From NCBI RefSeq assembly GCF_000696095.1, contig NZ_BAYX01000004.1:186001-250000 (forward strand): 64,000 nt of DNA. Reading direction: 5' to 3'. The position numbers and the translations under genes were made by a program. Shown in pieces: positions 43,102 to 51,661 of this stretch (within the stretch, counting starts at the first letter, position 1; the number at the start of each line of letters is the position of its first letter). The notes beneath the pieces were generated by a model, which made no database searches, was not told where the DNA came from, and saw nothing but the letters and a program-made list of their open reading frames with translations. The stretch is from Rhizobium rhizogenes NBRC 13257 (lineage in GTDB: Bacteria > Pseudomonadota > Alphaproteobacteria > Rhizobiales > Rhizobiaceae).

Positions 43102-44230
43102 ATATTTCCCCGTGCCGGACCGGGATCCTGTCGCCGAGGTGCATTTCAGCATCCGCGCTGTCGGCTGCGATGCCTGGAATGCCTGCTTTCGCGGTCAGGT
43201 CGAGGATTATGATTGCCTGCTGGCTATCGAGGAAGCCGATATCGATGGCTTCGAATGGCGCTACATCACCATCGTGGAGGATGGACGCGTGAGTGCCGCC
43301 ATGCCGGTCTTCCTCTGCCCCTATGCCCTGGACACCACGCTGGAGGATGGCCGGCTCCGCAAGGCGGTACGCCGCATACGTCAACGTTTCTCCGGATTCC
43401 TGACGCTGCGTCTTGCCTGCCTCGGTTCTCCCTGCACCGAAACGGGCGCGGTCGGTTTTCACCCCGACGTGCCGCCGGAACGCCGCGCGGTGCTGTTTGC
43501 CGAGCTGTTGTCGTTCTTCGAGGAGCTTGCGGCCACGGAAGAGTGCTCGTTGATGGGCATCAAGGATATTCCCGCGCCAGTGACCGCCGAGTTCGGCGGC
43601 TTGCTCTCGGGCCGGGGCTATGCCTCGATCGGCGGCCTGCCGACCGCCTGGCTCGATATGGATTTCAAGACGATCGATGAATATCTCGCAAGGCTTTCCT
43701 CCGGCACGCGCAAGGACATGCGCCGCAAGCTGAAATCCTTCGAGCAGGTCAGGGTCGAAATGCGGACGGATTTCGGCGATTTTCTGCCCGAGGTCATGGC
43801 GCTCTACCATGACACGCGCAATCGTAGCGAATGGCAGTTCGAGGAGCTGACTCCCGCCTATTTCGAGGGCATCCTTGCCCGTATGCGCGGCCGCTCCTTC
43901 TGCGCCTTCTATTTCGTCGAAGACCGGCTCTTGGCCGCCAACCTGATCGTACATGACGAAAACATCGCCATCGACAAGTTCTTCTGCATGGATGGCGAGG
44001 CGGGGCGGCCCTACAATCTCTATTTCCTGAGCTGGTTCACCAATCTGCGCTATTGCCTCGACCACGGCATCGGCCGTTATCAAAGCGGCCAAGCCTATTA
44101 TGAAAACAAGGTGCGGCTCGGCAGCCAGCTGACCGCCAACACGATGTTCTTCCGCCATCGCAATCCGGTTCTTCAGAAGATATTGCGGCTGGTTTCGCCA
44201 CTGCTTTCCACAGATGAGGCGGAACAGTGA
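43082..44230 (+). CDS. FemAB/GNAT-fold transferase (COG3146-like)
   Basis: 382 residues from ATG 43082, GAGGCAAGCC upstream. Two GNAT-like halves; the C-terminal half has SSGTRKDMRRKLKSFEQV, FCAFYFVEDRLLAANLIVHDE and QSGQAYYENKVRLGSQ, like proteins annotated as peptidoglycan-biosynthesis/recognition FemAB-type acyltransferases. These join aminoacyl or acyl groups to amines. No membrane segment. In this operon it may couple an acyl or amino acid to the aminated intermediate. Confidence 0.82.
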   Translation: MLKPLPRYFPVPDRDPVAEVHFSIRAVGCDAWNACFRGQVEDYDCLLAIEEADIDGFEWRYITIVEDGRVSAAMPVFLCPYALDTTLEDGRLRKAVRRIRQRFSGFLTLRLACLGSPCTETGAVGFHPDVPPERRAVLFAELLSFFEELAATEECSLMGIKDIPAPVTAEFGGLLSGRGYASIGGLPTAWLDMDFKTIDEYLARLSSGTRKDMRRKLKSFEQVRVEMRTDFGDFLPEVMALYHDTRNRSEWQFEELTPAYFEGILARMRGRSFCAFYFVEDRLLAANLIVHDENIAIDKFFCMDGEAGRPYNLYFLSWFTNLRYCLDHGIGRYQSGQAYYENKVRLGSQLTANTMFFRHRNPVLQKILRLVSPLLSTDEAEQ

Positions 44231-44658
44231 TGTCGTCGATGCGCCTATCCTGGCTTGCGGTACCGGTGTTGAACACGCTTTTCCAGTTTTTCGTCAAGCA
44301 CGGCGCCGAACAATTGGGCGATGCGACCGGGGTCGGCTGGCTGTGGCAGGCGCTCGGTTCGCATTGGATCCTGGCGGCGATCGCCGTCGAGATCGCCTGC
44401 TTCTTCATCTGGATGAACGTGCTGTCCGAACTCGACCTCAGCCGAGCCTTCCCGCTTTCCGGCATCAGCTACGTGCTGATCATCGCCACCGGCTGGCTCG
44501 TCTTCGGTGAGCCGGTTGTCGGCCTACAGGTGATCGGCAGCGGCCTGATCCTGACGGGCGTCTGGCTGATTGCGGGTGCTTCCGGCGAGGCGACGAGCGG
44601 GGGCGACTGGCACGAGAAGCGCGGTTCGCTGCGCCCCCACAGCGGTGAGGATCGATAA
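44230..44658 (+). CDS. SMR/EamA-like small membrane protein, second of two
   Basis: 142 residues from ATG 44230 (GTG 44227 also possible). Four helices: SWLAVPVLNTLFQFFVK, WILAAIAVEIACFFIWMNVL, RAFPLSGISYVLIIATGWLV, and GLQVIGSGLILTGVWLIAGA, then a hydrophilic tail rich in Gly/Glu/Arg. The SRAFPLSGISYVL segment is the DMT/SMR core motif, seen also in ArnF. Overlaps the transferase stop (TGATG) and the methyltransferase start (TAATG). Confidence 0.85.
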   Translation: MSSMRLSWLAVPVLNTLFQFFVKHGAEQLGDATGVGWLWQALGSHWILAAIAVEIACFFIWMNVLSELDLSRAFPLSGISYVLIIATGWLVFGEPVVGLQVIGSGLILTGVWLIAGASGEATSGGDWHEKRGSLRPHSGEDR

Positions 44659-45989
44659 TGTCCGGATTGCCAGCGGAAGACCATCGTCACAATACATTGG
44701 CATTCAGCCTCGCGGATTGGAGCCTGAAGCGAGCGCTCTCGAGCATCGTGTCGCGGGGATCGCTGGTCGTGATGACGGCGGGCGGTCGCGCGCTGACGTT
44801 CGGCGATGGCACCGGCGACCTCGTCTGTGTCCGCTTTACCGACAATCGGGCGCAATGGGCTTTTCTCATCGATGCCGATGCAAGGCTTGGTGAGCTTTAC
44901 ATGGACGGCCGTTTCCTTGTCGAAAACGGCTCGCTCTATGATTTCGTGGCGATGATGCTGCGGGAGGCGCAGAACAGCACGCATCCGCTGATCGCCCGCA
45001 TCATCGATCATATCCGCACGAAGCTGCGGATCTTCCGTCATCGCAACCTGCCGAGACGTTCGAAGACTAATGTTGCGCATCATTACGATCTCGATGGTCG
45101 GCTCTATGAGCTGTTCCTCGACCCGGACCGGCAATATTCCTGCGCCTATTTCGAGCATGCAGATCAATCGCTGGAAGACGCGCAGCTCGCCAAGAAGCGG
45201 CACCTCGCGGCCAAGCTCCTGATCGAGCCGGACAACAGCATTCTCGACATCGGCTGCGGCTGGGGTGGTCTCGCGCTGCATCTGGCCGAGCAGGCGCCTG
45301 GCGGCTATGTCCTCGGGGTCACTCTGTCGGAAGAGCAGCATGATTATGCCGCGAAACGGGTGCCGGTTAGCCTCAGTAGAGCGCCGGCGGAAGTGCAATT
45401 CGCACTCAGGGACTATCGCAGCCTGACGGGCCGTTTCGACAGGATCGTCTCCGTCGGCATGTTCGAGCATGTCGGCCTGTCATCCTACCGGACCTTCTTC
45501 CGCAAATGCGCGGAACTGCTGGAGGACGATGGCGTCATGGTTCTTCACACAATCGGCTGCTCGGCGACGCCCGGCTTCACCACCCCCTGGCTCGACAAAT
45601 ATATCTTCCCCGGCGGCTATATTCCGGCACTTTCGGAGATCGTGCCCGAGATCGAGGCGGCCGGCCTGTCGATCACCGATGTCGAGGTGCTGCGCCTGCA
45701 TTATGCCTACACGCTCGAAAGCTGGCGCGAGCGTTTCATGGCGCGCTGGGACGAGGTGGCGAAGCTCTATGACGAGCGCTTCTGCCGCATGTGGGAATAT
45801 TATCTTTCGACCGCCGAAGCCGCGTTCCGCTACGAGGATCTCGTCGTCTTCCAGATCCAGATCACCAAACGCAACGACGTCCTGCCGCTGACGCGGAACT
45901 ACATCGCCGATCATGAAGCGCGCAGCGCCTCAAAAGTCGATGTTGAAGGTTCTATTGAGGGTAAAGCCGATAATATTCTGGTTGGGTGA
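44658..45989 (+). CDS. Cyclopropane-fatty-acid-synthase-like SAM methyltransferase
   Basis: 443 residues. N-terminal lipid-binding region (about 20-130), then NVAHHYDLDGRLYELFLDP, QYSCAYF, SAM motif LDIGCGWGG (196-204), GVTLSEEQ and VSVGMFEHVG, all standard for CFA synthases. Predicted to methylate or cyclopropanate an unsaturated acyl chain, which fits the desaturase in the same operon. The last 18 residues or so (KVDVEGSIEGKADNILVG) are encoded opposite the end of the MipA gene and look like an extension rather than part of the family fold. Confidence 0.93.
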   Translation: MSGLPAEDHRHNTLAFSLADWSLKRALSSIVSRGSLVVMTAGGRALTFGDGTGDLVCVRFTDNRAQWAFLIDADARLGELYMDGRFLVENGSLYDFVAMMLREAQNSTHPLIARIIDHIRTKLRIFRHRNLPRRSKTNVAHHYDLDGRLYELFLDPDRQYSCAYFEHADQSLEDAQLAKKRHLAAKLLIEPDNSILDIGCGWGGLALHLAEQAPGGYVLGVTLSEEQHDYAAKRVPVSLSRAPAEVQFALRDYRSLTGRFDRIVSVGMFEHVGLSSYRTFFRKCAELLEDDGVMVLHTIGCSATPGFTTPWLDKYIFPGGYIPALSEIVPEIEAAGLSITDVEVLRLHYAYTLESWRERFMARWDEVAKLYDERFCRMWEYYLSTAEAAFRYEDLVVFQIQITKRNDVLPLTRNYIADHEARSASKVDVEGSIEGKADNILVG

Positions 45990-46781
45990 GCCGAACTGCG
46001 AGGTGATCGGGCTGTCGGCGGCGTCGCCCACCAGGCGGTTATATTTCTCATAGACCTGCACGCTCCATTGGGGCGTGATCGTATAGGTCGCAGCCACCGT
46101 GAAGCCGACCGATTTCAGGCCGCCGCCGGCGTCGAAGGTCCTGACATGACCGTTTCTCGCGGCTTGGCCGGCAGAGATGCCGAAGTTGCTGCGCATGTAG
46201 GTCGAGTTGGCCAGCGACATGCGCGGTCCGGCGGACAGGACCAATTTGTCGCCAACCGGCTGAAACCAATCGAGCGCCAGATCGGCGACAAGGCCATCGC
46301 CGCCCCAAAGGGACTGGCGCACTTCCGTCCGCAGCCGAAGCTGATTTTCCATCAGCCAGTATTGTGCGAAACCGCCGGCATCGAAGTTCCAGCGCACCCT
46401 GCGCTCGCTCTGCAGATGCAGATTGTTGAGATCCAGGCGGTCATCCCTCAAGCCGACGACGGGGCCGATTTCAAGGTTGCCGAGGTCGAAGAGCGTATAG
46501 TCGAAATTGTCGTCCGGGGCGCTGTATTCAGGGGTGTCACCGAAGCGATAGAAGTCGAAGGACGGCAAGGCGCTGAAGGAATAATGCTTCGAGCCTTCAT
46601 AATTGGGACCGTATTCCACCGTGGCGCCGAGCGTCACGACCCAGGTGTCGGAGGTGGACTTTGTTGTGGTTTCCTGCGCCATCGATGATGCGGGAAACGC
46701 GCCGATTGCGAATATGGTCACCAGACCAATCCCGGTTAGCGCCAGCAACCGGGCGGAGAAAGATGTCTCGACTACTAACAC
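45930..46781 (-). CDS. MipA/OmpV-family outer-membrane protein
   Basis: 283 residues from GTG 46781, no strong ribosome-binding site. Signal peptide ending ASSMAQE. Alternating strands typical of a 10-12-strand barrel (VVTLGATVEYGPNYEGSKHYSF, QNIIGFTLNRTFNIDF) with terminal Phe. MipA proteins are porin-like or scaffold proteins for murein enzymes and are tied to envelope stress and cationic-antimicrobial responses. Converges on the CFA gene with 60 bases of overlap. Confidence 0.9.
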   Translation of the reverse strand: MLVVETSFSARLLALTGIGLVTIFAIGAFPASSMAQETTTKSTSDTWVVTLGATVEYGPNYEGSKHYSFSALPSFDFYRFGDTPEYSAPDDNFDYTLFDLGNLEIGPVVGLRDDRLDLNNLHLQSERRVRWNFDAGGFAQYWLMENQLRLRTEVRQSLWGGDGLVADLALDWFQPVGDKLVLSAGPRMSLANSTYMRSNFGISAGQAARNGHVRTFDAGGGLKSVGFTVAATYTITPQWSVQVYEKYNRLVGDAADSPITSQFGSPNQNIIGFTLNRTFNIDF

Positions 46782-47154
46782 TCTGACAACACCCGATCCC
46801 TGGACGCCCCTGCGGCATTACTACCACAGCTTAAGGTTTCCAAAATGGCAAAAAGTCTAAAAGCACTCATTGCCTCCGGCTGGCGGTCGATATGCTCTTC
46901 GACGTTTAGGGGAGAGGCGGTGTGACATTTATCGGGTTTCATATGGGTCTATGGAGGCGTTGAAAGACATTGTGGTATTCGCGAGCTGGCAATTGTAGGC
47001 GCCTGGTCATGGACGAACTGATCCTTTCCAGCGCCGCGATTGCGAAGGCTACGGGCGAGAATAACGTCACAACATTTCATGAACCTGAAAAACCGGCGCT
47101 AAACACGACGCCATTGTTTTTTTCGCCGCAGCCGTCCTGAATAGTCGCATGGGG
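46782..47154. other. Intergenic region between mipA-like and DUF1007 genes
   Basis: About 370 bases containing the mipA promoter on the right side of that gene and the space after the DUF1007 stop. No coding frame with a ribosome-binding site was found. Short AT-rich tracts near 46835-46860 and 47085-47125 are the only visible features; no terminator hairpin is evident. Confidence 0.4.
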
Positions 47155-47796
47155 TCAACACTGGACTTCCAGCCGGGTTGCGACGAGCAGCGAATAATCG
47201 GTACCCTTGGGATCGCTGAAGAACATGCTGGTCAGCGCCGCCTGGTTCTCCGCCATGACTTCCTTGGGATTGGGCCTCACGACCTTGCGCTTGCAGCGGC
47301 CGGAGGCCGCCCCCGAGATGGTCATATCGTCGTCGGTAGCGAAATCGACCGCTGTATAGAGCGTCTTGTCATAAATCCCGAAGATCGTGGTTCCCTTGAG
47401 GAAGGTCTTTTCTTCGGGCTTCAGCGAAAAGGTCAGGGTTAGCGAACTGTCCTTGTAATCGGCCTGGATCGCATCCGGCTTGGCCATCGGCACCGCTTTG
47501 CCGTTGCTGGTGACGTTCGTGTAGTAATTATACTGCGCGAGCGAATCCCTGACCGTTTTGCCGACTGCTTTCAGTTCGCTTGCACTCAGCGTCTGATTGT
47601 CGCCCTTGTCGAAATCCATGAGGACCGAGGAGGAAAACACCTCGTCGAAGTGCCAGATGTTGCGCAGCTCGCTGATCGAGCCGTCCGGTGCGGCGACAAC
47701 TTCGAATTTCGCGTCGATGAAGATATGCGGATGAGCGAGAGCCGGGACGGGCAGGAGCGACAGCATCGCGAGCAGCAGGATTGTTTGTCGTTTCAT
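47155..47796 (-). CDS. DUF1007 periplasmic protein
   Basis: 213 residues. Signal peptide MKRQTILLLAMLSLLPVPALA, divided after ALA, then AHPHIFIDAKFEVVAAPDG, the HPH motif that begins mature DUF1007 proteins. Further on NIWHFDEVFSSSVLMDFDKG is also typical. The family is usually found next to nickel/cobalt (RcnA/NicO-type) or zinc exporters, with His and Asp ligands suggesting metal binding. Here no transporter is adjacent, so it may have been separated from its partner. Confidence 0.9.
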   Translation of the reverse strand: MKRQTILLLAMLSLLPVPALAHPHIFIDAKFEVVAAPDGSISELRNIWHFDEVFSSSVLMDFDKGDNQTLSASELKAVGKTVRDSLAQYNYYTNVTSNGKAVPMAKPDAIQADYKDSSLTLTFSLKPEEKTFLKGTTIFGIYDKTLYTAVDFATDDDMTISGAASGRCKRKVVRPNPKEVMAENQAALTSMFFSDPKGTDYSLLVATRLEVQC

Positions 47797-48026
47797 GCAG
47801 GCTCTACCGTGATCTGTCCGCAGCTTGGTCGACCAGACCTGAACGTCAATTGAGACTGATTTGAGACCCTGAAATGTGACTTCCGGGAGAATGATGAGCC
47901 GCGCAGCCGCGACTTCACGGAATCGTCTGCTGGCGATGGCCGATATGCGGCACCGCTCTCGGAATAGACAGGCTATTCTGCTATTCGATCTGAGGAATGC
48001 GAGACGGCCAAGCGATGGAGACAGCC

Positions 48027-49454
48027 ATGGAAAACGCCCACAAATTCTATATCGACGGCAAATGGGTCGATCCCGAGGTGTTGAAGACCCTTGAGGTCAT
48101 CGACCCGGCGACAGAGCAGTCGATTGGAACCGTCGCTTTGGGCTCGGTCGCGGATGCCGAGAAGGCGATCAAGGCCGCCCGCGCTGCCTTCGACAGCTTC
48201 TCGCGGACGACGCGGGACGAGCGGTTGTCGCTGCTGAAGCGCATTCTTGAAATCCTGAGACGCCGCAACGACGAGATCGGCGATGTCATTTCGCGGGAGA
48301 TGGGGGCACCGCTCGCCATGGCGCGGTCGGATCAGGCCGGTATCGGCGTCACCCATTTCGAAAAGACGATCGAAGCCTTCGAGGCTTTCCAGTTCGACTA
48401 TATGCAGGGTTCCACCCGGATCGTCCACGAGCCGATCGGCGTCGTCGGCATGATCACGCCCTGGAACTGGCCGATGAACCAGATTGCCTGCAAGGTCGCG
48501 CCGGCGCTGGCGGCGGGCTGCACCATGGTACTGAAGCCCTCCGAGATCGCGCCGTTCAACGCCATCATCTTTGCCGAGATTCTCGATGAAGCAGGCGTGC
48601 CCAAAGGTGTCTTCAACCTGGTGCAGGGCGACGGACCGACCGTCGGCGCCGTGTTGTCGAGCCATCCTGATATAGACATGGTGTCCTTCACCGGCTCGAC
48701 CCGCGCCGGTATTGCCGTTGCGCAGGCCGCCGCCCCGACCGTCAAGCGTGTCCACCAGGAACTCGGCGGAAAATCCCCCAATATCGTGCTGCGCAGCGCC
48801 GATCTCGAGGCAGCGGTCAGCGGTGGCGTGCGCCGTTGCTTCAACAATTCCGGCCAGTCCTGCAATGCGCCGACGCGCATGCTGGTGCCGGCTGAACGTA
48901 TGGACGAAGCGGGTGCGATCGCGGCGCGGGAAGCGGCGTCCCTGGTCGTCGGCGCTCCCTCGGATCCGCGCACGGCACTCGGGCCGGTCGTCAGCGCGCT
49001 CCAGTTCGAGAAGATCCAGGCGCTGATCGCCAAGGGGGTCGAGGAGGGTGCCGAGTTGGTGGCGGGCGGGCTCGGGCGGCCGTCGCATCTCAACGCAGGT
49101 TATTATGTGCGTCCGACGGTGTTCACGCGCGTGACCAATTCCATGACCATCGCCCGCGAGGAGATCTTCGGGCCGGTGCTGTCGATCATCGGCTACGAGA
49201 GCGAGGACGAGGCCGTGGCGATCGCCAACGACACGCCCTATGGCCTTGCCGCCTATATCCAGGGCGATCCGCAGGAGGCGCGAGTGCTTGCCGGACGGCT
49301 GCGTGCGGGCACGGTCCGTCTCAACAATTCGGCCTGGGATGGCATGGCCCCTTTCGGCGGCTACAAGCAGTCGGGCAACGGCCGCGAATACGGCAAGTTC
49401 GGCCTGCATGAATTCACGGAGATCAAGGGCGTCGTCGGTTACGACGATGCCTGA
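48027..49454 (+). CDS. NAD(P)-dependent aldehyde dehydrogenase
   Basis: 475 residues from ATG 48027 (GGAG 6 bases upstream); ATGs at 47997 and 48015 are possible. Family motifs: GVVGMITPWNWPMNQIACK (cofactor entry), FTGSTRAG, general base Glu in QELGGKSPNIV, catalytic Cys in NNSGQSCNAPTRM, and EEIFGPVLSIIGY. Length is normal. Similar to broad-range ALDHs that oxidise aldehydes to acids. Single gene; may serve detoxification or alcohol/polyol metabolism together with the nearby membrane dehydrogenase. Confidence 0.94.
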   Translation: MENAHKFYIDGKWVDPEVLKTLEVIDPATEQSIGTVALGSVADAEKAIKAARAAFDSFSRTTRDERLSLLKRILEILRRRNDEIGDVISREMGAPLAMARSDQAGIGVTHFEKTIEAFEAFQFDYMQGSTRIVHEPIGVVGMITPWNWPMNQIACKVAPALAAGCTMVLKPSEIAPFNAIIFAEILDEAGVPKGVFNLVQGDGPTVGAVLSSHPDIDMVSFTGSTRAGIAVAQAAAPTVKRVHQELGGKSPNIVLRSADLEAAVSGGVRRCFNNSGQSCNAPTRMLVPAERMDEAGAIAAREAASLVVGAPSDPRTALGPVVSALQFEKIQALIAKGVEEGAELVAGGLGRPSHLNAGYYVRPTVFTRVTNSMTIAREEIFGPVLSIIGYESEDEAVAIANDTPYGLAAYIQGDPQEARVLAGRLRAGTVRLNNSAWDGMAPFGGYKQSGNGREYGKFGLHEFTEIKGVVGYDDA

Positions 49455-49551
49455 GCGGCCGCCGCACCTTTGCGGGGGCCGTGTTCACCAGCCCCAGCGT
49501 CTCACGCAAGGGGCCATCACCCACATTGAATATCGAATGGACGGCCAGGCA

Positions 49552-49878
49552 TCAGGCGATCAAAAGGTCGTCGGCTATCGATTTTGGCGTCAGAAACTCG
49601 GTACTGTCCAAAGTTGCATCGAGCAATTCCTGCGCATAGGCAATCGCTGAGTCAGCATCCGATATACCCAGATGAATATCATCGCATTTTGCCCGCATGG
49701 CTTTCCGAATGGTCGAAAGCACATGCTGAGCCGCGCGTTTGTCTCCAACCTTAAGCAAGAGCCCGAGAGAAGTCATAGCCACAACCTCGAGAACGGTGAT
49801 CCGGCCCTCGATGAGACCCATTGACGGGATTGCGCTTGAGGCGCCGCCGCCTTGTCCATCACGTTTCGCGTTGTACAT
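49552..49878 (-). CDS. Small protein of unknown function, 108 residues
   Basis: ATG 49878 with GGAG about 10 bases upstream. The protein is soluble, with a helical middle (GRITVLEVVAMTSLGLLLKVGDKRAAQHVLSTIRKAM, split) and an acidic tail (DLLIA end). No signal peptide, no recognised motif. Its codon usage is close to that of its neighbours, and the ribosome-binding site is good. I do not recognise it. Confidence 0.65.
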   Translation of the reverse strand: MYNAKRDGQGGGASSAIPSMGLIEGRITVLEVVAMTSLGLLLKVGDKRAAQHVLSTIRKAMRAKCDDIHLGISDADSAIAYAQELLDATLDSTEFLTPKSIADDLLIA

Positions 49879-50240
49879 TACATGTCACTCCATATTCACC
49901 AGGGTCATGCCTGAATGCACGGCTAACATTGTCGATGAGAACGGCTTTGATTTAAGAGTTTTCCACCACCGCCAAGTTGGCTATCGGGAGAGCCGCTTCA
50001 GTTGTAACGGCATTGGGCGCCTTAGAGTTCCTTCATTCGATGCGTTTGAACACCGATTTGTGAATAAGCATCGCGCAGCGACCCAAGTCACCTCTGCAAA
50101 AGCAATTGCTTATGGCATCGAACGGCATCGGGGCAGCCGCGCCGATTCACAGATGGCGATGTTTCACGAGGCCGGCAGCTCCGGCGATGGAGCATCTATC
50201 CGTAAGGGAGCGTAGCCGCCAACCGACACGGAGAAGCCAG
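49879..50240. other. Intergenic region with no assigned gene
   Basis: About 360 bases between the 108-residue gene and the cytochrome gene. Frames crossing it lack a ribosome-binding site and give Arg/His-rich, low-quality proteins. The part near 49900-49990 is less GC-rich and probably holds the upstream promoter of the 108-residue gene. No repeat or hairpin of note. Confidence 0.4.
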
Positions 50241-51659
50241 CTAAACCACCCTGGCCTGCCGCTGCCGCCAAACAACAAGCAGCAGCAAGATCGCCAAGCC
50301 GACAATGACGGCCACGGCAATGCCGATGCGTGCGAGCAGCAGGAGCGACGACGCAGGGCCACCGGCCCGCACCTGGGCGACATCGGCGGGTGAGACCGGA
50401 GTGCCGGCGCGGCCGTAGTTCTCGATCACGTAATTCGCCAGCGTGGCGACCTGGGCGTCGTTCAGAGCATTGATGTCGTTCGCCTTGCCGCCGAAACCGG
50501 GCATGAAGGCTTGGCCCTTGGGTGTCGTCCGGTTGACGCCGTTCAGAATAGTGGCGATCAGATTGCTGTGATTGGCCGCACCTGTCACCGAATTGTGGAA
50601 CAGGCTCGGATAATAGGTATCTTTGCTGCCTTGGCCGGAAGCCTGATGGCAGGAGGCACAATTGCCGTAAAACAGCACCGCGCCGTTGGCTTGCTCGTCC
50701 GTATCCGAGCGGATCGGGTTTGCTCCACGCAAACTTGCAAGCTGCGAGAAGAGCTTACCGTAGCCAAACCGCGACTGCTCATCTGACGCGTCATGCAGCG
50801 GCGCCACTGTTTTGATGTAGGTTGATATCGCCGAGATATCGTCCGGCGTGAGCTGGGAAAAGCTGTGCTCGACGGCCTCTCCCATACTGCCTGCGGCCTG
50901 CGCCTTGCCGGGCAGCGAGCCGGTTGCCAGATAGCGAGCCAGTTCGTCCTTGCTCCAGCTCCCAATGCCGCTGTTGGCATCCGAGGTGATGTTGGGCGCA
51001 TACCACTGGCCGACTTGCGCACCACCCAGATAGTGGGAAGACAATTCCTGCATCAGGAAGCCGCGCGGCGTATGGCAGGTGCTGCAATGCGCCGCCCCGT
51101 CGACAAGGTATTTGCCGCGATTCCACTCGGCCGATTGCGTGGCGTCGGCCTCGCTATGGCCGCTGCCGAGGAATAAGAGGTTCCACGCCATCATCGACAG
51201 GCGAATATTCATCGGAAATGGCAGCGCGGTACGCGTCGGCGCCGTGTCGACGGGTGTCACGCCGTGTTGAAAGTAGGCGTAGAGGTCGTGGATATCCGCG
51301 TCCGTCAGCACGTTATATGACGTGTAGGGCATCGCCGGATAGAGGTTCGCACCATCGGCCCGAACGCCCGCCCGCACGGCCCGGGCAAATTGCTCTTCCG
51401 TATATTGCCCAATGCCCGCCGTCGCAGAAGGGGTGATATTGGTGGAGTAAATCGTGCCCACCGGGGAGACGATGCCAAGTCCGCCCGCGAATGGCTTGCC
51501 ACCTGGTGCCGTGTGGCAGGCGGAACAGTCCGAAGCGGTGGCGATATAGGCGCCGCGCTTGACGGAGGCCGCCTGCGCATCATCGTCGGCGGCGAGGGCC
51601 GTCGAGCTCACGGACATCAGACAGATTGCAGCGCTGAAGAGACGGAAGAAAGTGTCCAC
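50241..51659 (-). CDS. Triheme cytochrome c subunit of membrane sugar/alcohol dehydrogenase
   Basis: 472 residues from GTG 51659, 2 bases after the flavoprotein stop. Signal peptide ending STALAAD. Three CXXCH haem sites: CSACH (about 46-50), CSTCH (about 195) and CASCH (about 338), matching the cytochrome subunits of gluconate, sorbitol, fructose and alcohol dehydrogenases. A C-terminal membrane anchor (LLLLARIGIAVAVIVGLAILLLLVVW, split) is present. Passes electrons from the GMC subunit to ubiquinone in the periplasmic membrane. Confidence 0.95.
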   Translation of the reverse strand: MDTFFRLFSAAICLMSVSSTALAADDDAQAASVKRGAYIATASDCSACHTAPGGKPFAGGLGIVSPVGTIYSTNITPSATAGIGQYTEEQFARAVRAGVRADGANLYPAMPYTSYNVLTDADIHDLYAYFQHGVTPVDTAPTRTALPFPMNIRLSMMAWNLLFLGSGHSEADATQSAEWNRGKYLVDGAAHCSTCHTPRGFLMQELSSHYLGGAQVGQWYAPNITSDANSGIGSWSKDELARYLATGSLPGKAQAAGSMGEAVEHSFSQLTPDDISAISTYIKTVAPLHDASDEQSRFGYGKLFSQLASLRGANPIRSDTDEQANGAVLFYGNCASCHQASGQGSKDTYYPSLFHNSVTGAANHSNLIATILNGVNRTTPKGQAFMPGFGGKANDINALNDAQVATLANYVIENYGRAGTPVSPADVAQVRAGGPASSLLLLARIGIAVAVIVGLAILLLLVVWRQRQARVV

Positions 51660-51661
51660 GC

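Noticed and set aside
47973..49409. 478-residue minus-strand frame over the aldehyde dehydrogenase
   Set aside because: Antisense of a well-conserved enzyme; no start signal or domain.
49739..50215. 158-residue plus-strand frame over the 108-residue gene and gap
   Set aside because: No ribosome-binding site, no domain, and it overlaps the better-supported minus-strand gene.
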